This document shows, piece after piece, positions 42,517 to 50,275 of a stretch of 64,000 bases of DNA. Each line of letters opens with the position of its first letter. Within the stretch, counting starts at the first letter, position 1. Made by a program: the position numbers and the translations under genes. Under the pieces are notes generated by a model that worked only from the letters and a program-made list of their open reading frames with translations, made no database searches and was not told where the DNA came from. The stretch is taken from assembly GCA_020634885.1 (NCBI GenBank), contig JACKAW010000005.1, positions 62,001 to 126,000 of the forward strand, given 5' to 3'. This DNA comes from Anaerolineales bacterium. GTDB taxonomy: Bacteria > Chloroflexota > Anaerolineae > Anaerolineales > Villigracilaceae.

Positions 42517-43049
42517 TTTTGTACACGGAATTGACGGAAAGCACGGAGAATTCTTTGAGTGACAGAGGTGTGGATATGGAAACAAAACATAAATTTGAAG
42601 GCAGACATTCTGAGCTGACAGGGAAAATCCTTGGAGCGTTCTTTCAGGTTCAAAAAGAATTGGGCTTTGGTTTCTCAGAAAAAGTATATGAAGGCGCAAT
42701 GGAAGTCTTGCTGCTTGAATTGGGGCTTCAGGTAGCGAGACAACAGGACATAAATGTTTATTTTCGTGGGGAAATCGTTGGGGAATACAGGGCTGACTTG
42801 ATCGTAAACGGTTTGGTACTACTTGAATTGAAATCAGTTGATAAACTTATTGATGCTCACAGCGCCCAACTCTTGAACTATCTGAAAGCAACAGAGATCG
42901 AAGTTGGTTTATTGCTAAACTTTGGACGTGAAGCCGAATTTAGACGTAAAATATATGACAACCTCAAGAAAGGCTCAATGACGTGGTTAACACCTGATCC
43001 ATAAATTTCAGGCTCTTTCCGTGAAATCCGTGTCATTCCGTGTACAAAA
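42517..43049. mobile_element. GxxExxY insertion unit with terminal inverted repeats
   Basis: TTTTGTACACGGAAT (42517-42531) and ATTCCGTGTACAAAA (43035-43049) are perfect 15-bp inverted repeats; with mismatches the similarity extends to about 36 bp, built of CACGGA words. They bound a single gene encoding a GxxExxY protein. The right end stops 1 bp before the ATG of the next gene. No transposase is encoded, so movement would need help in trans. Confidence 0.7.
42576..43004 (+). CDS. GxxExxY protein
   Basis: A 142-residue protein. The name-giving motif is seen as GFSEKVYEGAM after GAFFQVQKELG, and EYRADLIVNGLVLLELKSV gives a PD-(D/E)XK-like D...ELK signature, so a nuclease fold is plausible. 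The family is sporadic, usually found singly and of unknown function. ATG 42576 is chosen as start because upstream residues come from the terminal repeat. Base composition is AT-richer than the flanking genes. It is flanked on both sides by CACGGA-type inverted repeats. Confidence 0.88.
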   Translation: METKHKFEGRHSELTGKILGAFFQVQKELGFGFSEKVYEGAMEVLLLELGLQVARQQDINVYFRGEIVGEYRADLIVNGLVLLELKSVDKLIDAHSAQLLNYLKATEIEVGLLLNFGREAEFRRKIYDNLKKGSMTWLTPDP

Positions 43050-43050
43050 T

Positions 43051-43806
43051 ATGACTAGAACAATCCTCATCACCGGTGCGGCAGGTGGAATTGGTCGTGC
43101 TGCCGTTGCCCTTTTTTCTCAAAAAGGCTGGAACGTGATCGGCGTAGACCGTAACGAATTCGGCGAAGATTTTCCGAAGAACGGACTCTTCATCCGATCC
43201 GATATCTCCCGTCCTGAAGAGATGGAAAACATCTTCAAAAAAGCCAAAGGATTCACCGATACGTTGGATGCCCTGGTGAACAATGCCGCGTTGCAGGTGG
43301 CGAAACCATTGGTCGAAACAACTGTCGATGAGTGGGATGCGGTGATGAACGCGAATTTACGCTCGGTCTTCCTCGGAGTCAAGTTGGCGCATCCGCTGCT
43401 CAAGGCAGGGAATGGCGGCGCCATTGTCAATGTATCCTCCGTCCACGCTGTGCAAACATCTGCAAATATTGCCGCCTACGCCGCATCCAAAGGCGGATTG
43501 CTCGCCCTCACCCGTGCCATGGCAATTGAACTCGCGCCGGAAAATATCCGTGCCAACGCAGTTTTGCCCGGCGCGGTAGATACACCCATGCTGCGTGCCG
43601 GTCTTGGGCGCGGACACCTTGGCGGCAGTGATGTGCAGGAACGGCTTGATAATCTTGCCCGCAAAACCGTCAATGGCAAGGTCGGTAAACCTGAAGAGAT
43701 CGCCCACGCCATTTATTTCCTTGCCGATAACGAGCAATCCTCATTCATGACCGGTCAAGCCATGATCGTGGATGGCGGCGCAACGGCACGACTTAGCACG
43801 GAGTAA
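43051..43806 (+). CDS. classical SDR oxidoreductase
   Basis: A 251-residue short-chain dehydrogenase: TILITGAAGGIGRAAVALF (cofactor motif TGxxxGxG), NNAALQVAKPL (NNAG-type strand), catalytic Ser in VNVSSVHAVQ, YAASKGGLLALTRAMA (Tyr-x3-Lys) and NAVLPGAVDTPM. The C-terminal FMTGQAMIVDGG is standard. Its substrate is probably a sugar or polyol given the neighbourhood, which is inference. The ATG lies 2 bp beyond the GxxExxY insertion, whose arrival probably replaced its original leader; there is no clear Shine-Dalgarno sequence. Confidence 0.9.
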   Translation: MTRTILITGAAGGIGRAAVALFSQKGWNVIGVDRNEFGEDFPKNGLFIRSDISRPEEMENIFKKAKGFTDTLDALVNNAALQVAKPLVETTVDEWDAVMNANLRSVFLGVKLAHPLLKAGNGGAIVNVSSVHAVQTSANIAAYAASKGGLLALTRAMAIELAPENIRANAVLPGAVDTPMLRAGLGRGHLGGSDVQERLDNLARKTVNGKVGKPEEIAHAIYFLADNEQSSFMTGQAMIVDGGATARLSTE

Positions 43807-43809
43807 AAA

Positions 43810-44157
43810 ATGAACACTGCTCAATGGTCTCGTTTTATGGTTTTACTGACGGCGGGGGTGCTGGCATTTTTTAGTGTCGCCTCTTTGGTTCGCATAGGCG
43901 AAAAGCCGGAGATTGCTGCCTGGGTCGCCTTTTATTCTTTTATGATGCTGATCGAATCTACGGTACTTCTTTTTTGTTATTTCCGTCTGCCGCAAAGGAG
44001 CAAGATCGTCTTGGGGCTTACATTTGCCATCCTTGCTCTTAATATCATTCTGCCCATTTTCGACCAGGTCGGTCTTGCAGATATCCTGTTCATTGTGCTG
44101 AATGTAGCTGTTTTGGCATTGCTATACTTGGCGCGGAAAGAATTCCTCCCGGTATGA
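43810..44157 (+). CDS. small four-helix membrane protein
   Basis: A 115-residue protein with four hydrophobic segments (about residues 8-28, 35-60, 66-85 and 88-108). There is no recognised family. It starts 3 bp after the SDR gene and overlaps the next membrane-protein gene by 4 bp (ATGA). The very tight packing suggests it is a helper of the glycan locus, perhaps in the membrane, but no function can be assigned. Confidence 0.65.
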   Translation: MNTAQWSRFMVLLTAGVLAFFSVASLVRIGEKPEIAAWVAFYSFMMLIESTVLLFCYFRLPQRSKIVLGLTFAILALNIILPIFDQVGLADILFIVLNVAVLALLYLARKEFLPV

Positions 44158-44534
44158 AAAGAACCAGTAAACAACGAGCACAAGAAAAGAATCTATCGCG
44201 TATTTTCCTTGCGCGTATTCTCTTCTCCATTAACGCCGTCTTGTGGCTGGCATCTGGCGCATATTATGTTTATAAAATGATCGAGGATAAAAACGGCTGG
44301 ACCTCTGCCTTGGTTGCCTTCTTTTTCATTATCGCTATATTCTCGCATCTCATGGCGGTGCGCCTTCTCAAACAACAAGGAAGCCATATTTTTCTTACAC
44401 TCATGCTCCTTATGGGGCTGAATATATTTCAGGCGTTTTTCGGCTTTCAAGACTTTATCTTCATCATCATTGCCCTGTTGGATGTTATCATCCTTGTCAA
44501 CCTCATGCCCCTCAAGGGATACTTTGCAACTTGA
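44154..44534 (+). CDS. small membrane protein
   Basis: A 126-residue protein with a basic N-terminus (KRTSKQRAQEK) and four hydrophobic segments (about 20-40, 50-68, 76-97 and 99-118). Not assigned to a family. It overlaps both neighbours by 4 bp: ATGA with the gene before, and TTGA with the DUF115-like gene after. The three genes are therefore translationally coupled. Confidence 0.65.
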   Translation: MKRTSKQRAQEKNLSRIFLARILFSINAVLWLASGAYYVYKMIEDKNGWTSALVAFFFIIAIFSHLMAVRLLKQQGSHIFLTLMLLMGLNIFQAFFGFQDFIFIIIALLDVIILVNLMPLKGYFAT

Positions 44535-45352
44535 GCATTAAACAAACTCTCAAACACATTGTTCCACCTTCTGCGTGGAATTTCGTCCGCGACACCTACG
44601 ATGGATTCCGTCGCATTCCGCAACTGCCTGCCGCCTACCTCCACCCGTGGCGGCGTGAAAGCATCAAACGCCTTGCTGCGTTGAAAGATATTCACAAAGG
44701 CAAACGCGCCTTCATCATTGGCAATGGACCCTCACTCAAGCAGACCGATCTCAGCAAACTCAAGAACGAGATCACCTTTGGCATGAACCGTATTTACCTT
44801 GCATTTCCCGAACTCGGTTTCACCACCTCATACATCTGTGTGACAAACGATCTCGTCATCGAACAATTCGTCAACGACTTTCTCGCTTTGCAAGTTCCGC
44901 AATTTATTGCCTGGCGTTCGCACCGTCACTACACTGCCGATTTACCAACCAACCAATTACCAACCTTTGTTTACACCACCTACACCGGTCCGCGTTTTGC
45001 AACCGATACCCGTGGACGTGTGTGGGAAGGCGCCACCGTCACTAACCTTGCTTTGCAAATGGCGTATCACATGGGCATTGAGCAAGCCATCCTCATCGGC
45101 GTAGATCACAACTTCACATCCAAAGGCGACGCCAACAAAACTGTCGTCTCCGAAGGCGATGACCCGAATCACTTCATGCCCAATTATTTTGGCAAAGGCG
45201 TCAAATGGCAACTGCCCGATCTCGACACCTCCGAAGTCGGCTACATCATGGCACGCGAAGCCTACCAAAAAGCCGGTCGTCAGGTTGTGGATGCAACCAT
45301 CGGCGGCAAACTGACCGTCTTCCCCAAAGTGGATTACAACTCCCTCTTCTAA
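44531..45352 (+). CDS. DUF115/MptE-like (Maf-type) glycosyltransferase-like protein
   Basis: A 273-residue protein with KRAFIIGNGPSLKQTDLSKL (GNGPSL signature), TFGMNRIYLAF and a conserved QAILIGVDHNFT region. These features place it with DUF115/6-hydroxymethylpterin pyrophosphokinase MptE-like and Maf motility-accessory proteins, several of which occur in nonulosonic-acid or surface-glycan clusters. An activated-sugar transfer role is inferred. The start is TTG 44531 inside the overlap with the upstream stop; no ATG nearby fits. Confidence 0.75.
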   Translation: MSIKQTLKHIVPPSAWNFVRDTYDGFRRIPQLPAAYLHPWRRESIKRLAALKDIHKGKRAFIIGNGPSLKQTDLSKLKNEITFGMNRIYLAFPELGFTTSYICVTNDLVIEQFVNDFLALQVPQFIAWRSHRHYTADLPTNQLPTFVYTTYTGPRFATDTRGRVWEGATVTNLALQMAYHMGIEQAILIGVDHNFTSKGDANKTVVSEGDDPNHFMPNYFGKGVKWQLPDLDTSEVGYIMAREAYQKAGRQVVDATIGGKLTVFPKVDYNSLF

Positions 45353-45356
45353 TTCG

Positions 45357-46871
45357 ATGAAAACCACGCCTCAAACCCGACCTCAAACCTGGTCTGTCCT
45401 CTTCATCCTGATCCTCGCCCTCGGCGGACTCCTGCGCCTGCTCGACCTGACAGACCCCCCGCTCGATTTTCACACCTCGCGTCAACTTCGTAATTCCATT
45501 GTTGCGCGTGATATCTATTACAACGCCCTGCCCTCCGCCACAGATGAACAGCGTCAACTGGCAACGTCCTTTGCAAACTCGGTTGGCAAATACGAACCGC
45601 CCGTCATAGAAACCATCGTCGCCTATTCCTACTTCCTGACCGGCGGCGAGAATATCGCAATCGCCCGTGTGTGGGAGACGTTCTTCTGGCTTGCGGCTGG
45701 CGTGGCGCTCTTCGACCTCATGCGCCGGACGACCAACCCGTGGGCGGCATTGATCGCCCTTGCTTATTATTTTGTGCTGCCCTTTTCGGTTGAAGTCAGC
45801 CGCTCGTTCCAACCTGACCCTTTGATGACTTCTGCATTCGTCATCGGCATTTACTTCCTCTATCGCTGGAGTGAGGATAATTCCCCTCTGCTTTCAGGAG
45901 AGGGGTTAGGGGTGAGGTCTACCTGGAAGTGGGCGATTCTTGCCGCTGTCTTTTTAGGTTTTGCCACCTTCGTAAAGATCGTCATTGCCTTCTTCGTTGG
46001 CGCGGCGGCGATCTCACTGGTCTTATTCACCCTCGGTAAAGATTTTTGGAAGTCCAAACAGGTTTGGGTCATGGCTGCCATTATGGTCATCCCTGCCTTG
46101 CTGTTCTACGTTGTTCTCGGCTCTGGGCGTTCCACTGAATACTTTTTTGCGTGGACCGTGGCGCTGATGAAGCTCATCACCAGCACAGACTTTTACACAA
46201 AGTGGCTGGCGTTTCTCGGTACACTATTTGGCTTAGTGATCCTCTTCCTCAGCATTGCGGGCGCGCTCATTGCCCCAACTCGTTTGCGCTGGCTGCTGGT
46301 CAGTTTGTGGATCGGGTATCTGCTCTACGGCTTGACCCTGCCGTTCCAGATGTACACACACAGTTATTACCATATTCAACTGATTCCCATCCTTGCGCTT
46401 GGCTTGGCTGTGGTGTTGCATCCGCTCACTGAAAGTGTGGCAGATATGGGCGGAGTCCGAAGCGCAGGCTTCATCGCATTGGTGCTGGCTGTGATCGGGT
46501 TCCAATCCTATGTTTCCCGCTCTGTCCTCGTTGCTGAAAGTTTCCGGCATGAGCCGGAGTTTTGGAGTTCGGTGGGTGAAGCGATCCCTGCGGATGCGAA
46601 GGTGATTGCGTTGACTCAGGATTACGGTTACCGGCTCATGCTTTACGGTTGGCGCAAAGTGGATTTATGGCCCCTCGCCACCGAACTTAGCGCCACCCGC
46701 AACCCCGATAAAGATAACGCCGCGCAATTTGATGACCTGACCGCTGACAAGGATTATTTTCTTGTGACCCTGTTTGGGCAATTGGACAAGCAGCCCGGCT
46801 TGAAAGAAATTCTTGCTGCGTATCCCATTGCCGCTGAAGGCGATGGTTACATTCTTTACGATTTGCGGTAA
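45357..46871 (+). CDS. GT39-like membrane glycosyltransferase with repeat insert
   Basis: A 504-residue GT-C membrane protein with about 11 helices and a C-terminal soluble part. The first extracytoplasmic loop (PPLDFHTSRQLRNSIVARDIYY, with an invariant-type Asp) and EPPVIETIVAYSYFLTG are typical of the ArnT/GT39 group. Around residues 175-188 the protein reads NSPLLSGEGLGVRS, which is encoded by a CCCCTCT...AGAGGGG palindromic repeat rather than by family sequence. It lies in a loop between helices and keeps the frame. It starts 4 bp after the DUF115-like gene. Confidence 0.8.
   Translation: MKTTPQTRPQTWSVLFILILALGGLLRLLDLTDPPLDFHTSRQLRNSIVARDIYYNALPSATDEQRQLATSFANSVGKYEPPVIETIVAYSYFLTGGENIAIARVWETFFWLAAGVALFDLMRRTTNPWAALIALAYYFVLPFSVEVSRSFQPDPLMTSAFVIGIYFLYRWSEDNSPLLSGEGLGVRSTWKWAILAAVFLGFATFVKIVIAFFVGAAAISLVLFTLGKDFWKSKQVWVMAAIMVIPALLFYVVLGSGRSTEYFFAWTVALMKLITSTDFYTKWLAFLGTLFGLVILFLSIAGALIAPTRLRWLLVSLWIGYLLYGLTLPFQMYTHSYYHIQLIPILALGLAVVLHPLTESVADMGGVRSAGFIALVLAVIGFQSYVSRSVLVAESFRHEPEFWSSVGEAIPADAKVIALTQDYGYRLMLYGWRKVDLWPLATELSATRNPDKDNAAQFDDLTADKDYFLVTLFGQLDKQPGLKEILAAYPIAAEGDGYILYDLR
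45883..45917. repeat. palindromic repeat inserted in frame in a glycosyltransferase gene
   Basis: CCCCTCT (45883-45889) and AGAGGGG (45899-45905) form a hairpin, followed by TTAGGGGTGAGG. It encodes SPLLSGEGLGVR within a loop of the membrane protein. Confidence 0.7.
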
Positions 46872-46876
46872 CTGCT

Positions 46877-47977
46877 GTGAAGATACTTTATTTTTCCCTC
46901 GGCTATTCCACACACGACTATCGTTTTCTCAAAGCCATTTCGGATGGCAGGCACGAAGTTCATTTTGTGCAGCTCGAAGGCAATCGGCGGCAGGTTGAGA
47001 GCCGCTCGGTGCCTGAGAATGTGAATCAGGTGATCTGGAAGGGTGGGCGCGAACCATTTACCTGGAGCAAACTGCCGTCGCTGGTAATGGATTTCAAACG
47101 CCTCTTACGGGACCTCAAGCCTGATCTCGTCCATGCGGGTCCGATCCAAACCTGTGCCTTTATCGCCGTCCTCGCTGGTGCGAGTCCGCTGCTCACCATG
47201 TCTTGGGGCTTCGACTTGATGGACGATGTTCACAAAGGTTGGATGTGGGAATTTGCCACCCAATACACCCTCAAACGTTCAACCTTTTTCACCAGTGATG
47301 CAAACATAACCAAAGACAAAGCCATTGCCTATGGCATGGATGCTGAGAAGACCATCGTTTTTCCGTGGGGGGTGGATTTGGAGCATTTCAGAATTCGGAA
47401 TGCAGAAGGCAGAATAGATCAAGAAGGGTTTGTGCTATTTTGCAATCGTTCATGGGAGCCGCGCTATGGCGTGGATGTGCTGGCGCGAGCGTTTGTGAAG
47501 GTGGCTCAACAGCGTGAAGATGTGCGGTTGATTCTTTTGGGCGGTGGGTCGCAAGGCGCATATTTACGCAAGATATTTCAAAGCGGCGGCGTGGATGAGT
47601 ACGTCACCTATGGTGGGCAGATCTCGCAGACGGAACTTCCGCGTTGGTATCATATGGCGGATCTATACATCTCGCCCTCGCATGTGGACGGTTCATCCGT
47701 GTCGCTGATGGAGGCGTTGGCTTGTGGAATGCCGTGTCTGGTTTCGGATATTCCTGCAAATAAAGAGTGGGTGTTTGAGAATGAGAATGGCTGGCTCTTC
47801 CGCGATGGGGATGTGGATCACCTTGCAGAGAAGATTCTTGCGGCGATGAATCAGCGTGAGAAACTGCCTGAGATCGGCAGGGCAAGCCGAAGCGAAGCAG
47901 AGAAGCGCGCGGATTGGAAAAAGAATGCCGCGGCGTTGATGGAAGTCTATAACCAAATGTCATTGCGAGGGCGATAG
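46877..47977 (+). CDS. GT4-family glycosyltransferase
   Basis: A 366-residue GT-B enzyme. N-terminal domain: KILYFSLGYSTHDYRFLKAI, LKPDLVHAGPIQTCAFIAVLAG. C-terminal nucleotide-sugar domain: WEPRYGVDVLARAF, LILLGGGSQGAYL, YISPSHVDGSSVSLMEALACGMPCLVSDI with the E-x7-E motif (E in SLMEALACGMP), and NGWLFRDGD. It transfers an activated sugar to a lipid-linked glycan at the cytoplasmic face. GTG start at 46877. The last residues (SLRGR) and the stop codon come from a palindromic repeat at 47959-48040. Confidence 0.88.
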   Translation: MKILYFSLGYSTHDYRFLKAISDGRHEVHFVQLEGNRRQVESRSVPENVNQVIWKGGREPFTWSKLPSLVMDFKRLLRDLKPDLVHAGPIQTCAFIAVLAGASPLLTMSWGFDLMDDVHKGWMWEFATQYTLKRSTFFTSDANITKDKAIAYGMDAEKTIVFPWGVDLEHFRIRNAEGRIDQEGFVLFCNRSWEPRYGVDVLARAFVKVAQQREDVRLILLGGGSQGAYLRKIFQSGGVDEYVTYGGQISQTELPRWYHMADLYISPSHVDGSSVSLMEALACGMPCLVSDIPANKEWVFENENGWLFRDGDVDHLAEKILAAMNQREKLPEIGRASRSEAEKRADWKKNAAALMEVYNQMSLRGR

Positions 47978-48040
47978 CCCGAAGCAATCTCCAAATAATG
48001 AGGAGGTTGCTTCGTCGCAAAGTGTGCTCCTCGCAATGAC
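47959..48040. repeat. palindromic element overlapping the GT4 gene end
   Basis: GTCATTGCGAGG (47959-47970) and CCTCGCAATGAC (48029-48040) are perfect 12-bp terminal inverted repeats. Inner arms GAAGCAATCTCC and GGAGGTTGCTTC pair with one mismatch. The 82-bp element provides the stop codon of the GT4 gene. Confidence 0.8.
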
Positions 48041-48054
48041 GGGAAAAGGAAATC

Positions 48055-48816
48055 ATGCTCACTAAAAAACAACTGATTGACGGCTTTGGTCAAATTGGAA
48101 TTAAGAACGGCGACACGGTGATCGTGCATACATCGTACAAGTCGCTGGGCGGGGTGGAGGGCGGCGCGGACTCGGTCATCGATGCCTTCATTGAACTGGC
48201 GGGCAAGGATGGCACGGTGATGTTCCCTGCCTTCAATTTTCAGTCATGGACGGAGACACATTATTTTGATGTGAAGGAAACGCCATCGAAGATGGGCGCC
48301 ATCACAGAGATCGCGCGCTTGCGCCCGAATGCCTTACGCACACCGCACCCGATCTATAGTTTTTCGGTCACCGGTGCGCGCGCCGAAGAGTTCTCAAAAG
48401 CCGACGATGTGGAAGCCTACGGACCGAACTCGGCGTTCGCGTTGTTCCATAAAATCAATGGAACCATCGTGAGCATTGGTTTGGATTTCAACAGCACATT
48501 CTCGATGCATCATTACATTGAATACAACGTGGGCTGTAATTATCGCCGCGTGAAAGAGTTTGCTGGCATTTATCTTGGCTATGACCGCGTGCCGAAAATA
48601 AAAATGCACTCAATGTTCGTTCGCAATAACGAGCGTGTGAAGACCTACATTGTGCCTGGGATGAACGAGTTACTTGAAGCGGGCGTGATCCGTGAAGTGC
48701 AGGTCGGCGCGGCGAAAGTGCATCATTCCACGGCAAATGAGTTTTACGACAACATGTCGGTGATCGTGCGCGAGCACCCAGAGAAGTTACATTATATTGA
48801 AGAGCCGAAGTATTAA
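48055..48816 (+). CDS. AAC(3)-family N-acetyltransferase
   Basis: A 253-residue protein of the aminoglycoside 3-N-acetyltransferase family: DTVIVHTSYKSLGGVEGGADSVIDAF, GTVMFPAFNFQSWTE, RTPHPIYSFSVTGARA and IVSIGLDFNSTFSMHHYIEY. Members placed in surface-glycan clusters are thought to acetylate amino sugars rather than confer drug resistance, and that is the likely role here. AAAAGGAAAT Shine-Dalgarno sequence before ATG 48055. Catalytic-type His residues in HPIYS and MHHYIE are kept. Confidence 0.88.
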   Translation: MLTKKQLIDGFGQIGIKNGDTVIVHTSYKSLGGVEGGADSVIDAFIELAGKDGTVMFPAFNFQSWTETHYFDVKETPSKMGAITEIARLRPNALRTPHPIYSFSVTGARAEEFSKADDVEAYGPNSAFALFHKINGTIVSIGLDFNSTFSMHHYIEYNVGCNYRRVKEFAGIYLGYDRVPKIKMHSMFVRNNERVKTYIVPGMNELLEAGVIREVQVGAAKVHHSTANEFYDNMSVIVREHPEKLHYIEEPKY

Positions 48817-48822
48817 AATATT

Positions 48823-48891
48823 GTAGGGGCGCGGTTTCCGCGCCCTGTGTTGTTGACAATAAGTATTTGGGCGGGGAGACCCCGCTCCTAC
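48823..48891. repeat. double GTAGGGG-type palindrome
   Basis: Two hairpins, GGGCGCGG-TTT-CCGCGCCC (48827-48845) and GCGGGG-AGA-CCCCGC (48871-48885), are enclosed by outer ends GTAGGGGC and GCTCCTAC. It occupies most of the gap before the DUF4910 gene. Confidence 0.7.
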
Positions 48892-48900
48892 GCTAACCTT

Positions 48901-50226
48901 ATGAAATCCTACACCTCCCTAAAATCCATTCTCGCAGAATTCTTTCCTCTGCACCGCACGCTGGTCTCTGACGACCATGATAAGACGTTGGAAATCGTCG
49001 GCTCGTACATGCCCGATTCTTCCAATTACACCATCGAAACCTACGCACCGCTCAAACAGGTGTGGACGTGGAAAGTGCCGGAACGATATGTCGTCCACGA
49101 AGCCTATCTTGAGATCGAAGGCGGCGAGCGTGTAGTGGACTTTGCGAATAATCCACTGCACATCGTTTCGTATTCACTGCCAATTGATAAAGTGTTGAGT
49201 TTTGAAGAACTGCAACCGCATTTGTTTTTTAATGAAAAACTTCCGCACACGATTCCGTGGGTTTTCAAATATTATGAGCGCAGTTGGGGTTTTTGTTTAC
49301 CAAAGAATCTCTTTGATAAACTTCCACGAGATAAAAAATATCGCGCGGTCATCAAATCTGAATTCATCACCGACCCAAAGCAGGGATTCAAAGTCGCCAC
49401 GGCAGTCGTCCACCCTGAAGGCGGACCGAATCCTGATGCTGGCGAGTTCCTTGTGCAGGCGCATACTTGTCACCCCATGCAGGCGAATGACGATGGCGCG
49501 GGCGTGGTCAGCACCATCGAATTGGCGCGGAGACTTGCCGAAAAGCCGTTGCCGCGCGGCTCGATGAGCGTCCGCTTCTGGTTTGGACCGGAAACCATCG
49601 GCACCATCGCCTGGCTGGCTCACAACGAGAGTCTGATTCCGAACCTGCGCGGCGGCATTTTTATGGAGATGACCGGCAATCAAAACAAGATCGCCTGGCA
49701 CCATACGCGCCAACATAATCACCTATTGGATCGCATTACAAAATTCGTTTTGCATGAAACTGAATATGACGAGCGAGATTTTGCTGCCGCCCCTGCCAAT
49801 GATGAACGCGTCATCAACGGACCCGGCGTGAATGTGCCGTGTATTTCCATCAACCGCTTTCCATATGACCAATATCACACCACCGATGATAATCTCGACA
49901 TCATGCACGAAGATATGCTCGTCGGTGCGGCGCAGACTGCCGAAGAGATCATCCGCGTGTATGCCAGCAACTACACACCCAAGCGTACCTTCCGCGGACC
50001 GGTCTTTCTCAGCGGCTATGGTCTCTGGGTAGACTGGCGCGAGAACTGGGCGCTGAACCGTGCCATCGAAAAGATCATGATGCGCTTTGAAGGTCAGCAC
50101 ACGATCTTCGAGATCGCCGAACAGGTCGGGTTGGATTATTGGACAGTGCGCGAGTATGTTGAAAAATTCCGCGCCAAGGGATTTGTTAACCCGCTGCCGA
50201 TTCCGTTTGAGGGAGATGTAGAATAA
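48901..50226 (+). CDS. DUF4910/DUF2172-type aminopeptidase-like protein
   Basis: A 441-residue protein of the M28-like peptidase-related group often found in polysaccharide clusters. It shows FLVQAHTCHPMQANDDGAGVVSTIELA (His and Asp metal ligands), FGPETIGTIAWLA, GGIFMEMTG and NRFPYDQYHTTDDNLD. The last 70 residues form a winged-helix-like domain (FEGQHTIFEIAEQVGLDYWTVREYVEKF in sequence, about residues 385-425). The start is ATG 48901; a TACGCT lies 6 nt upstream but is only a weak -10 candidate. Its biochemical role in glycan loci is not established. Confidence 0.82.
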   Translation: MKSYTSLKSILAEFFPLHRTLVSDDHDKTLEIVGSYMPDSSNYTIETYAPLKQVWTWKVPERYVVHEAYLEIEGGERVVDFANNPLHIVSYSLPIDKVLSFEELQPHLFFNEKLPHTIPWVFKYYERSWGFCLPKNLFDKLPRDKKYRAVIKSEFITDPKQGFKVATAVVHPEGGPNPDAGEFLVQAHTCHPMQANDDGAGVVSTIELARRLAEKPLPRGSMSVRFWFGPETIGTIAWLAHNESLIPNLRGGIFMEMTGNQNKIAWHHTRQHNHLLDRITKFVLHETEYDERDFAAAPANDERVINGPGVNVPCISINRFPYDQYHTTDDNLDIMHEDMLVGAAQTAEEIIRVYASNYTPKRTFRGPVFLSGYGLWVDWRENWALNRAIEKIMMRFEGQHTIFEIAEQVGLDYWTVREYVEKFRAKGFVNPLPIPFEGDVE

Positions 50227-50231
50227 TAACC

Positions 50232-50264
50232 AGACCTGACAGGTTTCTAAAACCTGTCAGGTCT
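50232..50264. repeat. AGACCTGACAGG palindrome
   Basis: A perfect 15-bp stem (50232-50246 with 50250-50264) with a CTA loop, in the 49-bp gap before the SpsF-like gene. It follows the same style as the palindrome at 30434-30462. Confidence 0.75.
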
Positions 50265-50275
50265 TTAGAGAATTT

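Noticed and set aside
48055..48816. Aminoglycoside resistance gene
   Set aside because: The AAC(3) family match is real, but its place in a glycan locus makes amino-sugar acetylation more likely; no resistance or mobile context is seen.
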